DNA of 64,000 nt from Humulus lupulus (GCF_963169125.1 NC_084796.1:215143948-215207947); one strand, 5' to 3'. Positions 21,654 to 33,936 are shown, counted from the first letter of the stretch. Translations and numbers: made by a program. Notes: generated by a model not told the origin, from the sequence alone.

Positions 21654-22520
21654 TGTTGACCGCGTTTTTGGCCAACGACGTGTAGACGTCAAAAATGACA
21701 AAAACCTTCAAGAGAAATAAACGACACAGACGATTTTATAGTGGTTCAGCCCCAATATGTTGGTAATAGCCTAATCCACATAGAGTTGTGATTATAGATC
21801 TGCACTCAAGATCAGATGAACCTGAGTAAACTAAGTTTCTTCAGTGCAGATTACAAGAATACAAGAATTCTCTCAAATACAAATACTCTCTCTCTCTCTA
21901 GAAAATAAGAATTCAAATCAAAAGTTCAAAAGTCCCCTTTATGATGCCATAAGCCTTGTACTTATAGGCTCAGGATCGTACAGATGATATCCCCATAATC
22001 GAGATATTTTATTATTCTCATTATATTTAAATTACAATAATATTCAAAATGTAACAGTACACTATATTCGTGGGATAAATGAGAGATTCCCACGCAAGCC
22101 AAGACCGATTCTTGTTGAAGTTGTTTCTGGGATCTCTTGTGCAGCTTTACTCTATCTAGTCGATCCATATCTCATTCAAGCTGGTCAACCACACCTTGAC
22201 TGGGCAGACATGCACTTGGCTGATTGGACAAGGTCATGATCGATCGGCCAAGGTCATGCCTGGTTGACCAAGGTCATGCCTAGTCGGCCAAGGTCATGCC
22301 TGGGCAAACAAACATGTGACTTGTCGGACAAGGTCATGCCTGGGCAGACAAACATGTGACTGGTCGGACAAAGTCATGCCTGGTCGATCATGACACTTCT
22401 TTGGCCAGTCAAAATTCTCCACTAGTCTACCAGGTCACTCCTAAGCCAGGCCACCCAACCATTCATTGCCATTTGCCATTTCTGTTGCCACGTCATCGTT
22501 TTCAAATTTTCGGGATAACA
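21654..22520 (-). repeat. 3' LTR of the Tat element
   Basis: It is 867 bp and closely matches 33992-34916. The region 22195-22390 is made of degenerate units of about 20-38 bp built on GGTCATGCCTGG and GGCAGACAAACATGTGACTGG; the other LTR has more units, which explains most of the length difference. Confidence 0.92.
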
Positions 22521-22533
22521 TTTTCCCCCCAAG
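22521..22533 (-). other. Polypurine tract of the Tat element
   Basis: The minus strand reads CTTGGGGGGAAAA directly beside the 3' LTR start. It confirms the minus orientation. Confidence 0.85.
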
Positions 22534-22746
22534 TTTATTATATGATGTCTCACATAATAAACTTTTTCTCCATAGCTGACGGCACTATTAAAAAAACATC
22601 AACTGTTCATCTTCCCGCCATGCAACAAGACCACAACTCCACAGACCACAATCACTGCAATAAACTACTCATAATCGTGGGGAGAAAAAAAAATATCCCA
22701 GGAATCCCAAGGGTCCAAAAATAAGTGGTAATTCCCACTTTTTTCC

Positions 22747-22755
22747 TTTAAATAG
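22747..22755 (+). promoter_or_regulatory. Candidate TATA box of the antisense gene
   Basis: TTTAAATAG stands some 225 bases inside the element on the plus strand. It is followed about 30 bases later by a pyrimidine/CA-rich stretch, then by a leader with a canonical splice donor. Position and strand fit a core promoter for the gene at 24125, independent of the LTR promoter. Confidence 0.5.
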
Positions 22756-22804
22756 ACCCCTATATTCCCACATTTCCACACACACACAAGAGAGCCAAAA
22801 ATAA

Positions 22805-22900
22805 AAAAAAACCCTCTCATCTTCTTTTTCTTCTTTGGCTGAAACCCTCTCATCTTCTTTTCCTTCTTTGGCCGAAACCCTCTCATCTTCTTCTCTTGGC
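22805..22900 (+). repeat. Short tandem repeat in the antisense gene leader
   Basis: About three units contain AAACCCTCTCATCTTCTT and CTTTGGC, period near 35 bp. The pyrimidine-rich composition is typical of plant 5' leaders. Confidence 0.65.
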
Positions 22901-22970
22901 TGAACCTTCAAGGGTCTTCAAGGGGAAGCCTCTCATTTCTTCAAACAAATCAAGGGCTCTTCAAAGTTGG

Positions 22971-24124
22971 GTAAGTCTTCTCCTCCATGCTCTCATATTG
23001 TTGTTAATTTTTTTTTCAAAACCTCCATGAAAATGCATGAGATGGACGAAACTTCATAGAGCATTTTTTCTTGAATTTGTCTATGAATCTTAGAGATATA
23101 ATGTGTTTGGTGGCTATTTTTATGTTGTTTAGATTATGGATAACCCAATATTATCTTCAATTTCATAGGAATTTAAAGAAAAATGAGTCATTTTAACCTA
23201 AATCATGAATATGGGTTTTTGGATATTTGATGGCATATTTGGTCCCAAGAACATTGGAAAACCTTTCAATTTCCCCATTTGATCTTTTGGTTGTATGCTC
23301 TGTATGAGAAATAGTGTTTGTGTTAGGGATTTTGGTGAGATTCGGGTATGAGACATGGAATATGGACGTTTGGCCATTGCTCTTTATTTTGTAAAAAGTA
23401 TGGTCCGATCGGACCATACAATAGCCCCTCGGTCCTAAGATGCATCTAACCAGATGTTGGTTATGGCACAGACTAGGTACTTTGGAGCCCTCGAACACAC
23501 ACCTCAGACATCAGGTGTCCGATCGGACATCCACGCACACACGCCACGAGTACTGGGCTCATCATCTCCTCGGAACAAGCGCACCGCTCGGACAAGGCAA
23601 CGCTCCTCGGACTCCAGCAGTGCATCTCCTCGAATCAGCAACTCCTCAGACTCCCAGGCGTACATCTCCTCAGACCAGCAGCTCCTCAGACTCCCAGGCG
23701 CGCATCTCCTCGGACCAGCAGCTCCCAGGCGCGAATCACACCAGTCCTCGCACCCCTTGTACGCACGCGCTAGCTCCTCGGCACTAGGCACACGCATCCG
23801 CTCGGACCAAAGTGTCTGCTCGGACACCATGGCTCCTTGACCTCTCTTGGCTCCTCGGAGCAAGCATGGCACGCCCTAGGCACTTGGCATGCCACTTGGA
23901 CCAAAATTTTTGCCTATGTCTAAAACTTTTAATTCATGCTCATCGTAGAACCTTAAGCACTTTTTAGGCACTTTAGGTACCTTTAGACACTAAAATTATT
24001 TTTTCTCCATGCATGCTAAATTTTCACTACTTAGATAAAAAAAATTCTAAGTATAAAAATAAACATTGGTCTTGTTGATTTTTATCTGTATGGTTACTCA
24101 CCTCCCCATTTTTATTTTTTGTAG
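22971..24124 (+). other. Putative 5' UTR intron of the antisense gene
   Basis: The donor reads TTGG then GTAAGTCTTC at 22971. The acceptor is a T-rich tract ending GTAG at 24124, and the ATG of the long ORF starts on the very next base. The 1,154-bp intron is AT-rich apart from a GC-rich minisatellite near 23500-23880. Leader introns of this size are common in expressed plant genes; without cDNA it is a prediction. Confidence 0.55.
23500..23880 (+). repeat. GC-rich minisatellite with CTCCTCGGAC core
   Basis: The stretch is built from repeats of CTCCTCGGAC and CTCCTCAGACTCCCAGGCG. Two near-identical units of about 44 bp lie at roughly 23636-23725. Open frames on both strands here (23440-23872) are low-complexity products of the repeat, not genes. 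Confidence 0.75.
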
Positions 24125-26627
24125 ATGAATCGCTTTGACTATAGGGGAGGTGACAACCACACGAATTTTGATACGTCTGTCCCACAGTCGATCGAGACCC
24201 CTCAAAGTAGCGACTCCTCGTCAAAGTCTCCTAGCAGTCGCACTCCTGAGGATCGTCTCCGCCGCTTTAAGAAGATCCTCCTCCGTTCAGATTTGTACTT
24301 TCTTCACGAAGATCAGTTCTTTCATCAATCTGAACAGTCGACAATGAGGGTAAAGAAGTCCAATAGACTCCTGCAGGACCAGGATCCTCAAGTGGCCCAC
24401 AGAGCGATACAAAAAGTGGTGGAACACAGTGAGGCCCACACTGCAGCTTCTTTGAGACCACCCCGCCAGATGCCAAAATCAAGTAAGACTCGGAGAAAAA
24501 CCACCCAGCAATTCGCTACCGAGGTCCAGCACCTGGCTGTCCAAAAACCAAGGAAGGAAGGAGAAGAAACACCTTCCTGGTTTACTGCCAAGCCTACGAA
24601 ACTCAACCCTCGGATGTTTGACAAACACATCCAAGCCTTGGGCTTGAGAGGGGTGAATGTGATATGTCTGCGCCCTCGCCAGAGGGCTAACAGGCCTGGC
24701 GGAACGTACTTTGCCTGGTCTAGGCACCATATATACGTAGGAGCGACTATCCCGCTACACCCTTTCTTTCGGTCATTAGAGGATTATTTCAACGTCTCTC
24801 CCTTCCAGATCGCTCCTAACGGGATTCAGGTGTTGTCTGCGATGTACATTATCTACTACATGCAAGGCTGGGATGAGCCTACTCCTCACAAGATACATTA
24901 CTTGTTCGACTTCAGGACCAACCCAAGCCATAAGAACACAGGTTTTTTCCACCTCTTTCACAGGCAAAATGGGGTTAAATACCTTTGTGGCATCGCTCAC
25001 AAGTCGAACCCTGGGAAATACTATACAGAGTATTTTCTCATGTCGGACATCAAAGCCAACAACCTGGCTTTTACACATGCGGGTCCATTCGAGCAACCCT
25101 CGCCCACAAAAGAGATGTTCAAGCGAGCAGAGGAGTTGGCCAACTTGTGTATCGAGGATAAGGACGTGAAAATTTTGGTTATGGTAGACAATCTTCAGAT
25201 GGTGGGCCTGCTGCCATGTAACCAAAACATCACAGTTGAGAGTACTACTGAGGAAAATAATGCAACTGATCAGTACAACGCCAGCACTGAGGTAGTGACT
25301 GACCAGTTTTCTCCTGGACCATCTCCTCACTCCCGTATACCAGGAGATCTCGTCATTAGGGAGCCTCATCCAGAGGATCAACGCAGACCTACTATTCCCA
25401 CCCAGTCTGGGAAGGGAAAGGCCATCCAGCCTGAGAGGGACCTGAGCTCATCATCCGACGACAAGAACGACTTCCTCGATCAGATCCTCAACTCGGGTCT
25501 AGTAGTCATAGTGGCATGTTTGATAACTTAGTTATATGGGATTAATAGAACTGTAGTAGTAATATACTTATCCACATATTGCTTTATTATTATTTTTTTT
25601 TACTAACAAATCTTGTGCTTCCTCTTTTGCAGATCCAGAGATGTTCAGGCATTACAACGCCTCTCCTGCCCCGAAGAGGAAGTCTGGAGAAGGAAGTGGC
25701 TCCACTCCTCCGAGCAAGGTCCCGAGGATAGTACCGCCCAGCCAAGTGAGACAAGTTGAGGGGTCAGTTGGAATCCCGCAGTTGACCCCTTCCTTGCTTC
25801 CTCCTTCAATGAGCCTAACCCCCACTCGTCCGACTGGCCTGAGCGAGGCACTTCGCACTACTGGTACCGTTGGGAAGGATGTGGTTGATCAGACTCTTCA
25901 TGATGCTTCAACGATTCAAAACTTTGAGTCCTTCCCTCGACTTAGTGTTGATGTCGTCTTACAGAGAGGGCTTGCTCAGCTGGCGAATGTAAGTACTCTA
26001 CCACAAGATAGTTTGTTACTTATATTCATGCTTTGTAGTAACCTTTTGTTTTTCATGCAAACGCTCATCACCATCAGTCATGCTCAGCACCGAGCAGTAG
26101 ACTACAAGGAGTTGATCAAGGTCTTGAATGATCAACTAGTGGAGGCCCAAGCTAAGGTGGGTGCTCTTCAATCCAAGTTTGAGTGGTCAGAGAAGACTGT
26201 GGCTGAGCGAGAGGAGTCTCTTAGGGGGTTGGCTGATGGGAATGACAAACTAACCCAAACCAAGAAGTCGCTGACTGATCGGCTAGACAAACTAACTTGT
26301 GAGAATGAGGGGTTGGCTCGCGAGAACGAGGGACTGATTCACGAGATTGAGAAGCTGAGGCAGGAGAAAGAAGCTGATCTTACCCGCTATGAGGAGATCT
26401 ACTTCAACTGTTTTTATCAAGTGTGGAAGCTAAACAAGCCTCTTAACCTCGACTTTCTCACCGAGGAGGTTAAGGCAGAGGAGCTTGCTAAATGTGAGGC
26501 CAGGGCTGCTGAGGAAGCTGCTAATCCTGCCGGCACTACATCTGCTTCCCCTAGGCTATCATTCCGACCGGAAGGAGCAGTTGATGCTGAGGAAGGGGTT
26601 GATCAACCTGCCATGGCCGACCAGTGA
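24125..26627 (+). CDS. Antisense ORF of the Tat element: Transposase_28-like plus coiled-coil protein (spliced)
   Basis: Three exons are proposed: 24125-25496, 25633-25988 and 26088-26627. Intron 1 (GTCTAG to TTTTGCAG) removes the only stop between the two long frames and keeps phase; intron 2 (donor GTAAGT at 25989, acceptor CTCAG at 26087) is 99 bp and also in phase, so it could be retained. The product is about 755 residues. Residues 1-140 are polar and probably disordered. About 150-330 (FDKHIQALGLRGVNVICLRP, IPLHPFFRSLEDYFNVSPFQ, IAPNGIQVLSAMYIIYYMQG) resemble the plant putative gypsy-type transposon domain (Pfam Transposase_28). The C-terminal third is a coiled coil with repeated ENEGLARENEGL heptads, then YQVWKLNKPLNLDFL. 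No catalytic residues are known for this family. It lies opposite to gag-pol and is the only undamaged frame of the element. Its function is unknown. Confidence 0.72.
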
Positions 26628-27705
26628 TCCCTCATCCTACCAGAGAAGCCTCCGCCCGACCAGACAAGTTGTCATCCTACCAGCTCTCTAGCATACTTTG
26701 TTTTGTATTTTGTTATATACTCTTGCTCGTATGATCGAGCTGTTTGGCATTTGTACTTTACTTTTATTTTTTGGCTAACTTGAAACATTCAAGTCTTTTT
26801 ATACTTAAAACATTACAAGTTTATTGTGAATATCAAAGTCACCCTGATATATGCCTTATATTTTCGCATGAGTACTTAGTTTTCTAATTTAGAAATTCTA
26901 GACATTTCATAAGTCCATACTAAGTATACTTTCTCACACTCTTATTGCTCTAACATTTTATGAGCATAACGTTTATTGTCACACGAATATCTGCTTCTAA
27001 CTTAAAATTTTAAAAAATTCCAAGTTACTTAAGCTTTGTCAAACAAGTTAGCTTAATGGCCTTTTTGGACTTAAAAAATTTACAAGTCAGCCTAAAAACA
27101 AATATTTTTGCTCGTGCTCTTATTGCCTATGTTGAACTGCACGCCAGTATACCCTATGTGCCCCCCAAGTGATTGAGGGTTGAAAAATCCTTGATCACTT
27201 GCTACTTGACTGAATTTGTCCGAGTAGTTACTGCTCGTGAAACAAATAGAATATACAAACATATTTCAGCAGTTAACCACTGCAAAAACATGCAACTATT
27301 TAAACGTTGGTCATTCAAATGATGGATACCGACCAGTTGAACACTGCCCAGTATATATATATATATATTTTAGAAGACCTTTTTTGTTTTAAGTTGTAAT
27401 GACAGTTGAACACTGCCAAGCAAGAATAATCAACACATATGCAAAATTTGTAGCAAGATTCAACCACGCTGCGCGTGATCTCTTTTATTACTTGTAAAAA
27501 AAATGACAAAACGTGTCTAATTACGAGTCTCAAACAAAATAACATTGTTCAAAATAACATGACTGGTTAGCAAATAGCCAGTTCACAAACAAACTTAAAT
27601 AACATGTTAAGCACTTGATACAAAGCTACTACTCTGTAAGCAGTATTCATTGATAATATTTCCTCAAGTGCTCGCCATTCCAATCGTTCCTGATCAGCTC
27701 TACAT
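26628..27705. other. Non-coding spacer between the antisense gene and integrase
   Basis: This AT-rich stretch contains a short TA run near 27352-27369. It would hold the 3' ends of both converging transcripts (antisense gene and pol). I see no coding motif. Confidence 0.55.
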
Positions 27706-28931
27706 TTAACCGAGCAAGCTTGTAAGTGCCGGGTGGCAAGACTTATTCAATTTATATGGTCCCTCCCAGTTTGGTCCTACTACTCCATCCGCTGGGTCTC
27801 TGATGAACACCTTTCTGAGGACCAAATCTCCGACCTGGAACTTTCGATCTCTGACTTTGGATTTAAAATAGCGCGCCATCTGTTGCTGATGAGCATCAAC
27901 CCTCAAGCTTGCTTTTTCTCATCTCTCCTCGAGGGAATCCAAAGATTCAGCTAGCAATTGGTGATTTTCCTCCTAGTTGTACATGATCCTTCGATGAGAT
28001 GGTGGGTCTATTTCCACAGGTAACATGGCCTCATCCGCATATGCCAAGGAGAAGGGGGTATGACCAGTTGTTGTCCGGATAGTAGTCCTGTATGACCAAA
28101 GGACTTCTGGCAATTCTTCCGCCCAAGCACCCTTAGCTCGCTCTAGACACTTTTTTAAGGTGTCCTTCAGAGTTTTGTTAACGACTTCAACTTTCCCATT
28201 GGCTGTGGATGGGCTACCGAGGAGAAACTTTTTGTGATGCCATGCCGAGTGCAGAAATTGATAAATATGTCACTGTCGAACTCGGTGCCGTTGTCAGACA
28301 TTATCTTCTTGGGCAGACCATAGCGACATATTATATTTTTAACCACAAAGTCTAACACTTTCTTTGAGGTGATCGTGGCTAGCGGTTCGGCTTCAGTCCA
28401 CTTAGTGAAATAATCCATATCAACCACTGCAAACTACACTCCTCCTTTCCCTTTGGGTAATTTCCCGATCAGATCAATGCCCCACACTGCAAAAGGTCAT
28501 GGGCTCTGCATTTGCTTCAAGACATTCGGAGGCACCCTGGGCACTTTAGAAAATCTCTGGCATTTATCACACTTCTTTACGTACTCCATAGAATCCTCGT
28601 TCATTGTAGGCCAGAAAAATCCTTGCCGCAAAATCTTTTTAGATAGACTCTGCCCCCCAACATCATCTCCACAGAACCCCTCGTGCACTTCAGCTAATAA
28701 AGTTTTTGACTGGTTGGGTGTTATGCACCTAAGTAGAGGCAAAGAGTACCCTCTTCTATACAGCACCCCATCCATCATAATGTACCTAGCAGCTTGCCTC
28801 ATAATCTTCTTTGCTTCATTACGATCATTTGGGAGAGTTCCTTGCTCAAGGTAAGCAATGACGGGTGTCATCCAAGTGCTAGCTATTGTGATATGCATGG
28901 CTTCTTGTTCATTAATGCTCGGCTCTGCCAA
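27706..28931 (-). pseudogene. Integrase of the Tat element, broken
   Basis: From 28931 downward: the zinc-binding HHCC part (LLAEVHEGFCGDDVGG, ILRQGFFWPTMNEDS, VKKCDKCQRF), then after a stop the DDE core (VDMDYFTKWTEAEPLATITS, IICRYGLPKKIMSDNGTEFD, HGITKSFSSVAHPQP), then a frameshift near 28190, and finally the C-terminal part (MARYFKSKVRDRKFQVGDLV, VVGPNWEGPYKL) at 27906-27706. The catalytic Asp residues in VDMDYF and SDNGTEF are still visible. It cannot make a continuous protein. Confidence 0.9.
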
Positions 28932-29105
28932 GTATTCTACCGGTACTATGTTCAGAGTTTCAGCATCTTTTGCACTAACTAGTTTTGCTAGAGCGTCTGC
29001 GTTAGAGTTCTACTCTCGTGGTACCAACTTAATGGTGTACTCCTCGAATTGTGCTAGCAGATCCTTGGTCTTATTTAAGTATGCCACCATGCGTAGGCCC
29101 CTTGC

Positions 29106-29540
29106 CTAATATTCCCCCAAGACTTGGTAGACCACCAATTGGGAATCACTGTTCACTTCCACCGACCGGGCATACACATCTCTAGCCAAGTGCAAACCTG
29201 CTAGGAGGGCTTCATACACCGCCTCATTATTAGAAGAATTGAATCCGAACCTTAGTGCACAATGAATTTGGTGCTTCTTTGGCATGACCAATATAATTCC
29301 AGCTCCAGAATGATGCTCGTTCGATGACCCATCAACAAAAAGTTGCCAAGTAGGAAGTTCCTCTTTCTGTTCAGTGACACGCTCTTGTTGGTCGGGAACA
29401 TCAGCGAACCCAGTACATTCAGCAATGAAATCTGCCAAAGCCTGACCCTTAATATCAGATCTCGATTGATACTTGATTTCAAATTGGCCCAATTCAACCG
29501 CCCATTTAAGTAGCCGACCAGATGACTCCGGCTTCTGCAA
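29106..29540 (-). pseudogene. Second (archaeal-type) RNase H of the Tat element
   Basis: The frame reads LGQFEIKYQSRSDIKGQALA, then WQLFVDGSSNEHHSGAGIIL and NSSNNEAVYEALLAGLHLA, ending VNSDSQLVVYQVLGEY, with the D-E-D series of an RNase H. A second RNase H of this plant/archaeal type after the normal one is a known marker of Tat-lineage elements. The frame is open here but stops at 29106. Confidence 0.88.
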
Positions 29541-29818
29541 GACTTGACATAGGGGCAGGTCAGTAAGGACTTTAATGGGTGTGCCTGGAAGTATGGCCGC
29601 AACTTACGTGATGCAAGTACCAAGCAATAAGTCAACTTCTCGATCATGGGATACCGGGATTCTGCTCCTATCAATCGCTTACTAACATAGTACACCGGGT
29701 GCTGCACTTTATCTTCTTCTCGTACTAAGGCAGCACTGACAGCGTGCTCCGTGACTGCTAGGTACATAAAGAGGTCTTCTCCATCAACTGGCTTCGACAG
29801 AACAGGAGGTTGGGCCAA
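29252..29818 (-). pseudogene. First RNase H (Ty3/gypsy type) of the Tat element
   Basis: The start MAQPPVLSKPVDGEDLFMYL is followed by AVTEHAVSAALVREED, VQHPVYYVSKRLIGAESRYP and EKLTYCLVLASRKLRPYFQA. The frame then shifts relative to the second RNase H, which is read in another frame and overlaps it. Confidence 0.85.
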
Positions 29819-30881
29819 GTGTTCCTTTATGGAGTGGAAAGCATGCTCACATTCTGCTGTCTATTAAAACTTCTTGCTCCCTCTAAGCATGTTTAAAAAC
29901 GGGACACACTTGTCCGTTGATTTAGAGATGAACCTGCTTAGAGCTGCAATCCGCCCAGTCAAGCTTTGGACATCCTTAATTCTGGCGGGAGGCTTCATTT
30001 CTACGAGAGCCTTTATCTTTTATGGATTTGCCTCTATTCCTCGGGAGTTCACAATAAACCCAAGAAATTTTCCCAAACTCACTCCAAATGAGCACTTGAG
30101 GGGTTTAACTTCATGATGTACTTTCTCAGTATTGCAAAGCACTCCTCCAAGTCTTGTACATGCCCTTCAGCTTCCTTTGACTTCACCAGCATATCGTCTA
30201 CGTACACCTCCATGCTCTTGCCGATTAAGTCACGGAACATACCATTTACCAAACGCTAGTAGGTAGCTCCTGCATTCTTCAATCCAAAGGGCATGACCCT
30301 GTAGCAGTATAGCCCTATGTCTGTTCGGAAGCTAGTATGCTCTTCATCAGGAGGATGCATGCTGATCTGGTTATACCCTGAATACGCATCCATGAAGGAC
30401 AATGTTTCATGACCAGTGGTTGCATCCACCAGCTGGTCTATTCTTGGCAAAGGAAAGCAGTCCTTTGGGCATGCCTTGTTCAGGTCGGTAAAGTCTACAC
30501 ACAAGTCCTCCATTTTCCATTGGGTTTGGGCACTAACACTGGGTTTGAAACCCAGGCGGGGTAATATGCTTCTCTTATAAACCCATTCTCCTTTAGCCGT
30601 TCTACCTCCTTCTTGAGAGCCTTTGCTCGATCCTTGTCAAGAAATCTCCTCTTCTGCTGCACCGCTAGATAGCTTTCATCCACGTTGAGCACGTGGCTGA
30701 TCAAAGTTGGTGAGATACCCACCATATCCTTGTGAGACCAGGGGAAGACATCTTGATTCCTTCGCAAAAATTCTATCAGTTGTGCTCTTACCTCTGCCTT
30801 CAACTTTTTTCCAACCGTGACTCTTCTGGTCGGATCATTCTCATCTATTAGGACCTCCTCTAACTCCTCGGACGGTCCCAC
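29819..30881 (-). pseudogene. Reverse transcriptase of the Tat element, broken
   Basis: From 30881: a linker (FLRRNQDVFPWSHKDMVGIS), the fingers (ALKKEVERLKENGFIREAYY, VSNPVLVPKPNGKWRTCV), then a shifted frame at 30513 (DFTDLNKACPKDCFPLPRID, FMDAYSGYNQISMHP, YRVMPFGLKNAGATY). The YVDDMLV active box is at about 30188-30205. At least two frame changes and several stops lie between 30256 and 29819. Confidence 0.9.
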
Positions 30882-31079
30882 ATCACTTTCATAATCCCCA
30901 AAGCGAGGATCAAAGTCCCTTCCCTCACTTTGGGCAACGCCCTATTTGGTGACTTCATCACCGGATGGGGCTTTTTGTTCTCTTAAACCAAGAGTGCTTT
31001 CTTGGCCAAACTCCTCTAATATCTCTTCCCGATCGGTTACAACTGCAAAACTTAGGTCGACATCCATCTCGTCTACCTC

Positions 31080-31796
31080 CTATTTCTCAGCACATACAAT
31101 CATGTTGCTCTTCTTGGCCCCCTTCTTTGCTTTAGCTACTGAGGCATTATAGCACTCCTTAGCCTCTCTCTGGTCTCCTCGGACGCAGCCTATGCCTGCA
31201 TTGGTAGGGAACTTCATGGAAAGGTGCCATATTGAGACTGCCGCATGCAAGGTGGTGATCAGTGGTCGACCAATAACCACATTGTAGGCGGACGGGCAGT
31301 CGACAATCAAAAACTCTGTCATCACTGTCTCATGCTTAGGAGCATCCCCTATTGTGACTGGCAACTTGATTGTTCCAGCTGGTGAGAATCCTTCTCCAGT
31401 GAACCCATAAATGACTTGAGAGCATGGCTTCAAGTCACTGATAGATAGCTTCATTCTCTCAAAGGATGACTTGTAGATGATGTTCACAGAACTCCCTGTG
31501 TCAATCAAACACCTCTTCATCTTCATATTCGCAATTTCGACTGTCACGACAAGAGGGTCATTGTGAGGATATCTCACGTGTCGAGCATCATCTTCAGTGA
31601 AAGTGAGGGACTCACTTTCGTATCGTGGGTTCTTCGGTGGTCGCTCCTCCACAGCCATAACTTCGGAGGTTGATGCTGCATCCAACTCATGACGAAGGGT
31701 ACGAGCATACCTCTCCCTTGCCTTATTGCTATCTCTAGCAAGATGTGGACCTCCACATATGGAGTCTAGTGTGAAGTCCACAGGCTCAGGTTGCAA
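31080..31796 (-). pseudogene. Aspartic protease region of the Tat element
   Basis: The 238-codon frame contains the retropepsin site CLIDTGSSVNIIY and the second conserved part YNVVIGRPLITTLHAAVS. Upstream is a linker with RYESESLTFTEDDARHVRYP. The catalytic DTGSS is intact, but gag before it and RT after it lie in other frames or behind stops. Confidence 0.88.
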
Positions 31797-31799
31797 AGG

Positions 31800-33936
31800 A
31801 GGGGATCATTGCCTCTTGAACCCAGGATTGTTGTTACTTCCCTCTCCCTGGGTCTTCTCTGCTCGATACTTCTTCAGTTTCCCCGACCGGAGGAGAAACT
31901 CTATCTCATCCTTGAGATGATTGCACTCATTCGTGTCGTGACCATAGTCTCCATGGAAGCGACAGAACTTGTTCATATCTCTCTTACTCATCTCCTTCTT
32001 AATTGGTGGGGGTTTCCGGTAGGGGACCTCTTGATGACTTGCAAAATAGATCTCCGCTCGGCTCGCCGAAAGAGTGATGTAATTGGTGAACCGAGGTTCA
32101 TACTTAGTTGGCTTGTTGTTTCATCGACTTAGCCTTCTTTTCATTGTGGCGGTCAAACCCGTTACTCCCACGTTTCTTACCACCATTTTGATCATTTCCA
32201 CCATTCTTGGGAGGATCATCTGATCAGCTCGGATTGTTCAGGCCTTTCTCTCCCTTCTCAATCGCATCATCCAACTTCATGTATTTGTCCGCCCGGTCTA
32301 GAAATTGTTGTAATGTTGAAATTGGATTGTGATGAATGTTGTCCCACAAAGGACTCCGATAGATAATGCTGGAAGAAATTGCCACCATCTTCCCCTCATC
32401 TCCAACTGCAGTAGCTCGGTTAGCTTCTCTCATGAACCTTTGTATGTAGTTCTTGAGAGACTCATCCTTTCCTTGCTTAATATCCGCCAAGTGATTGGCA
32501 TAAACAGGAGGGTCCGAGCAGCACTAAACTGCCTGCAAAACTCTTTTCTAAAACTTTCCCAAGAAGTGATGGAGTTAGGCTTAAACTTCCAATACCACTC
32601 CTGGGCAGTGTCAGACAATGTGGTGGGGAAGACTCTGCACCAATAGTCATCACTCACCCCGAGCAGCTCCATCTAATCTTCGAATTTCCCCACGTGCCTT
32701 ATCGGGTCTGCCTTTTCTGTATAAACTGGCAGTACCGGTGCTTTATACTTTGCCGGTGGCTGGGCTGCTTTAATTCGAGCACAGAACGGGCTGCCACTCC
32801 CGTGGTCTACTGGATCAATCGCAGAGGGTCATTTTGATAGACTCTGAAATACTGCTGTCAGAGCATCAAGCTGGGCTTGGATGCCTGGGGCCACTGCTTG
32901 GGACTCATTCTCGGGACCGCCTGGTCGGGCGCTCCTATCCGGCAGACCATCATCGAGTATTTCTACTCGACTGGTAGGTCGGATTGGCTCTTGCCCTTCG
33001 ACCGGGACGGTCCTTCTCCTATCAGCAATGACGTCTCTTAGATCCTTCTGAGTGGTGTGCTTTCCTAATCGATCGAACACCGTACTCCGATTTTTTCTCA
33101 GAAGGTTTGCTAGGTGGAACATGCTCCTTGCCACTGCGCTGGTTGGGATGCAGTGGTGGCCTTCCTGTTTGAGCTGGGAGATCTTTTCCTCCTTGACGGT
33201 TGTTATCATTCTTCTCCTTCAACTGGTCAGTGTGATGACTATCAGCTTCATCACGCCCATGCCCATATTTGAAGTGGGAAGTTTCTTTACCTCGAGGAGC
33301 TCTATTGTGCTCCTGCTTAGGTGGAGTTTTCTTGCTACCTGATATATGACTTCCAGACCTAGAAGTCTCTGATCGGTGGCTCCTTCAGGGGGTTCTGGAG
33401 TTCCCCCTTTGATTTGAGGCAGTCCTCGACCGAACCCCATCTTCCTCTCGACCAGGTGGGTTACTACCACTCTTGTTTGGCCTTCGAGAATGGGGTCTAT
33501 CAGTGTTCTTACGACCACCATCTGTGGCCCATGCTCCTGGGGTGGCTGCCACTCCTAGTGCAGCTTGGGCATTGGCCCGGGTCAGCTCCGTAGCTGCCTC
33601 CAGAGCGAGTGCAGCCTCGCGATGTCGCCTATCAGCCTCCTCCTGCTGTCGCCGGATCTCCTCACTCCTGGCGTCCATTTCCCGTCTTTGCTGCTCGAAT
33701 GTGGCATTCTGCCTAGCCATTTCTTCATCGAACGCCTCCTGTCTGGCATTGAATTATGCCATCTCCTCTTGGAAGGCGCTCATGGCTTCTTGGAGCTCTC
33801 CAACTTCTAGAGTTACGTCCTCGAGCACGACTCTAGGCTCAGTTTCACGGTCTTGAAGGCTGGGACCTTCTGATCTGGAAGGCTCTTTAGTGGAGCCTGT
33901 CTTCTTGGAGGCCGCATTGGTGTTCTTAGGCGCCAT
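31800..33936 (-). pseudogene. gag: gag of the Tat element, broken
   Basis: The start MAPKNTNAASKKTGSTKEPS (33936) is followed by a coiled coil (QQRREMDARSEEIRRQQEEA) after a stop near 33754. Disordered linker pieces follow in changing frames. The capsid-like core is at 32672-32224 in two frames (SDTAQEWYWKFKPNSITSWE, EFCRQFSAART; KQGKDESLKNYIQRFMREAN). The zinc finger FCRFHGDYGHDTNECNHLKD, the form usual in this lineage, is at about 31965. At least three frameshifts or stops separate the pieces. Confidence 0.88.

Noticed and set aside
23440..23872. Overlapping open frames on both strands (about 115-128 codons)
   Set aside because: They are translations of the CTCCTCGGAC minisatellite inside the predicted leader intron; low complexity in all frames.
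24776..25381. A 201-codon minus-strand frame opposite the antisense gene
   Set aside because: It lies entirely opposite the 468-codon plus-strand frame that has domain similarity, and has no recognisable motif itself.
27340..27375. TA-rich run as a possible replication origin or promoter
   Set aside because: Simple TA microsatellite inside a retrotransposon spacer, with no supporting elements.
33052..33856. Long plus-strand frames opposite the Tat gag
   Set aside because: They are antisense shadows of the gag coiled coil and linker; composition mirrors the coding strand.
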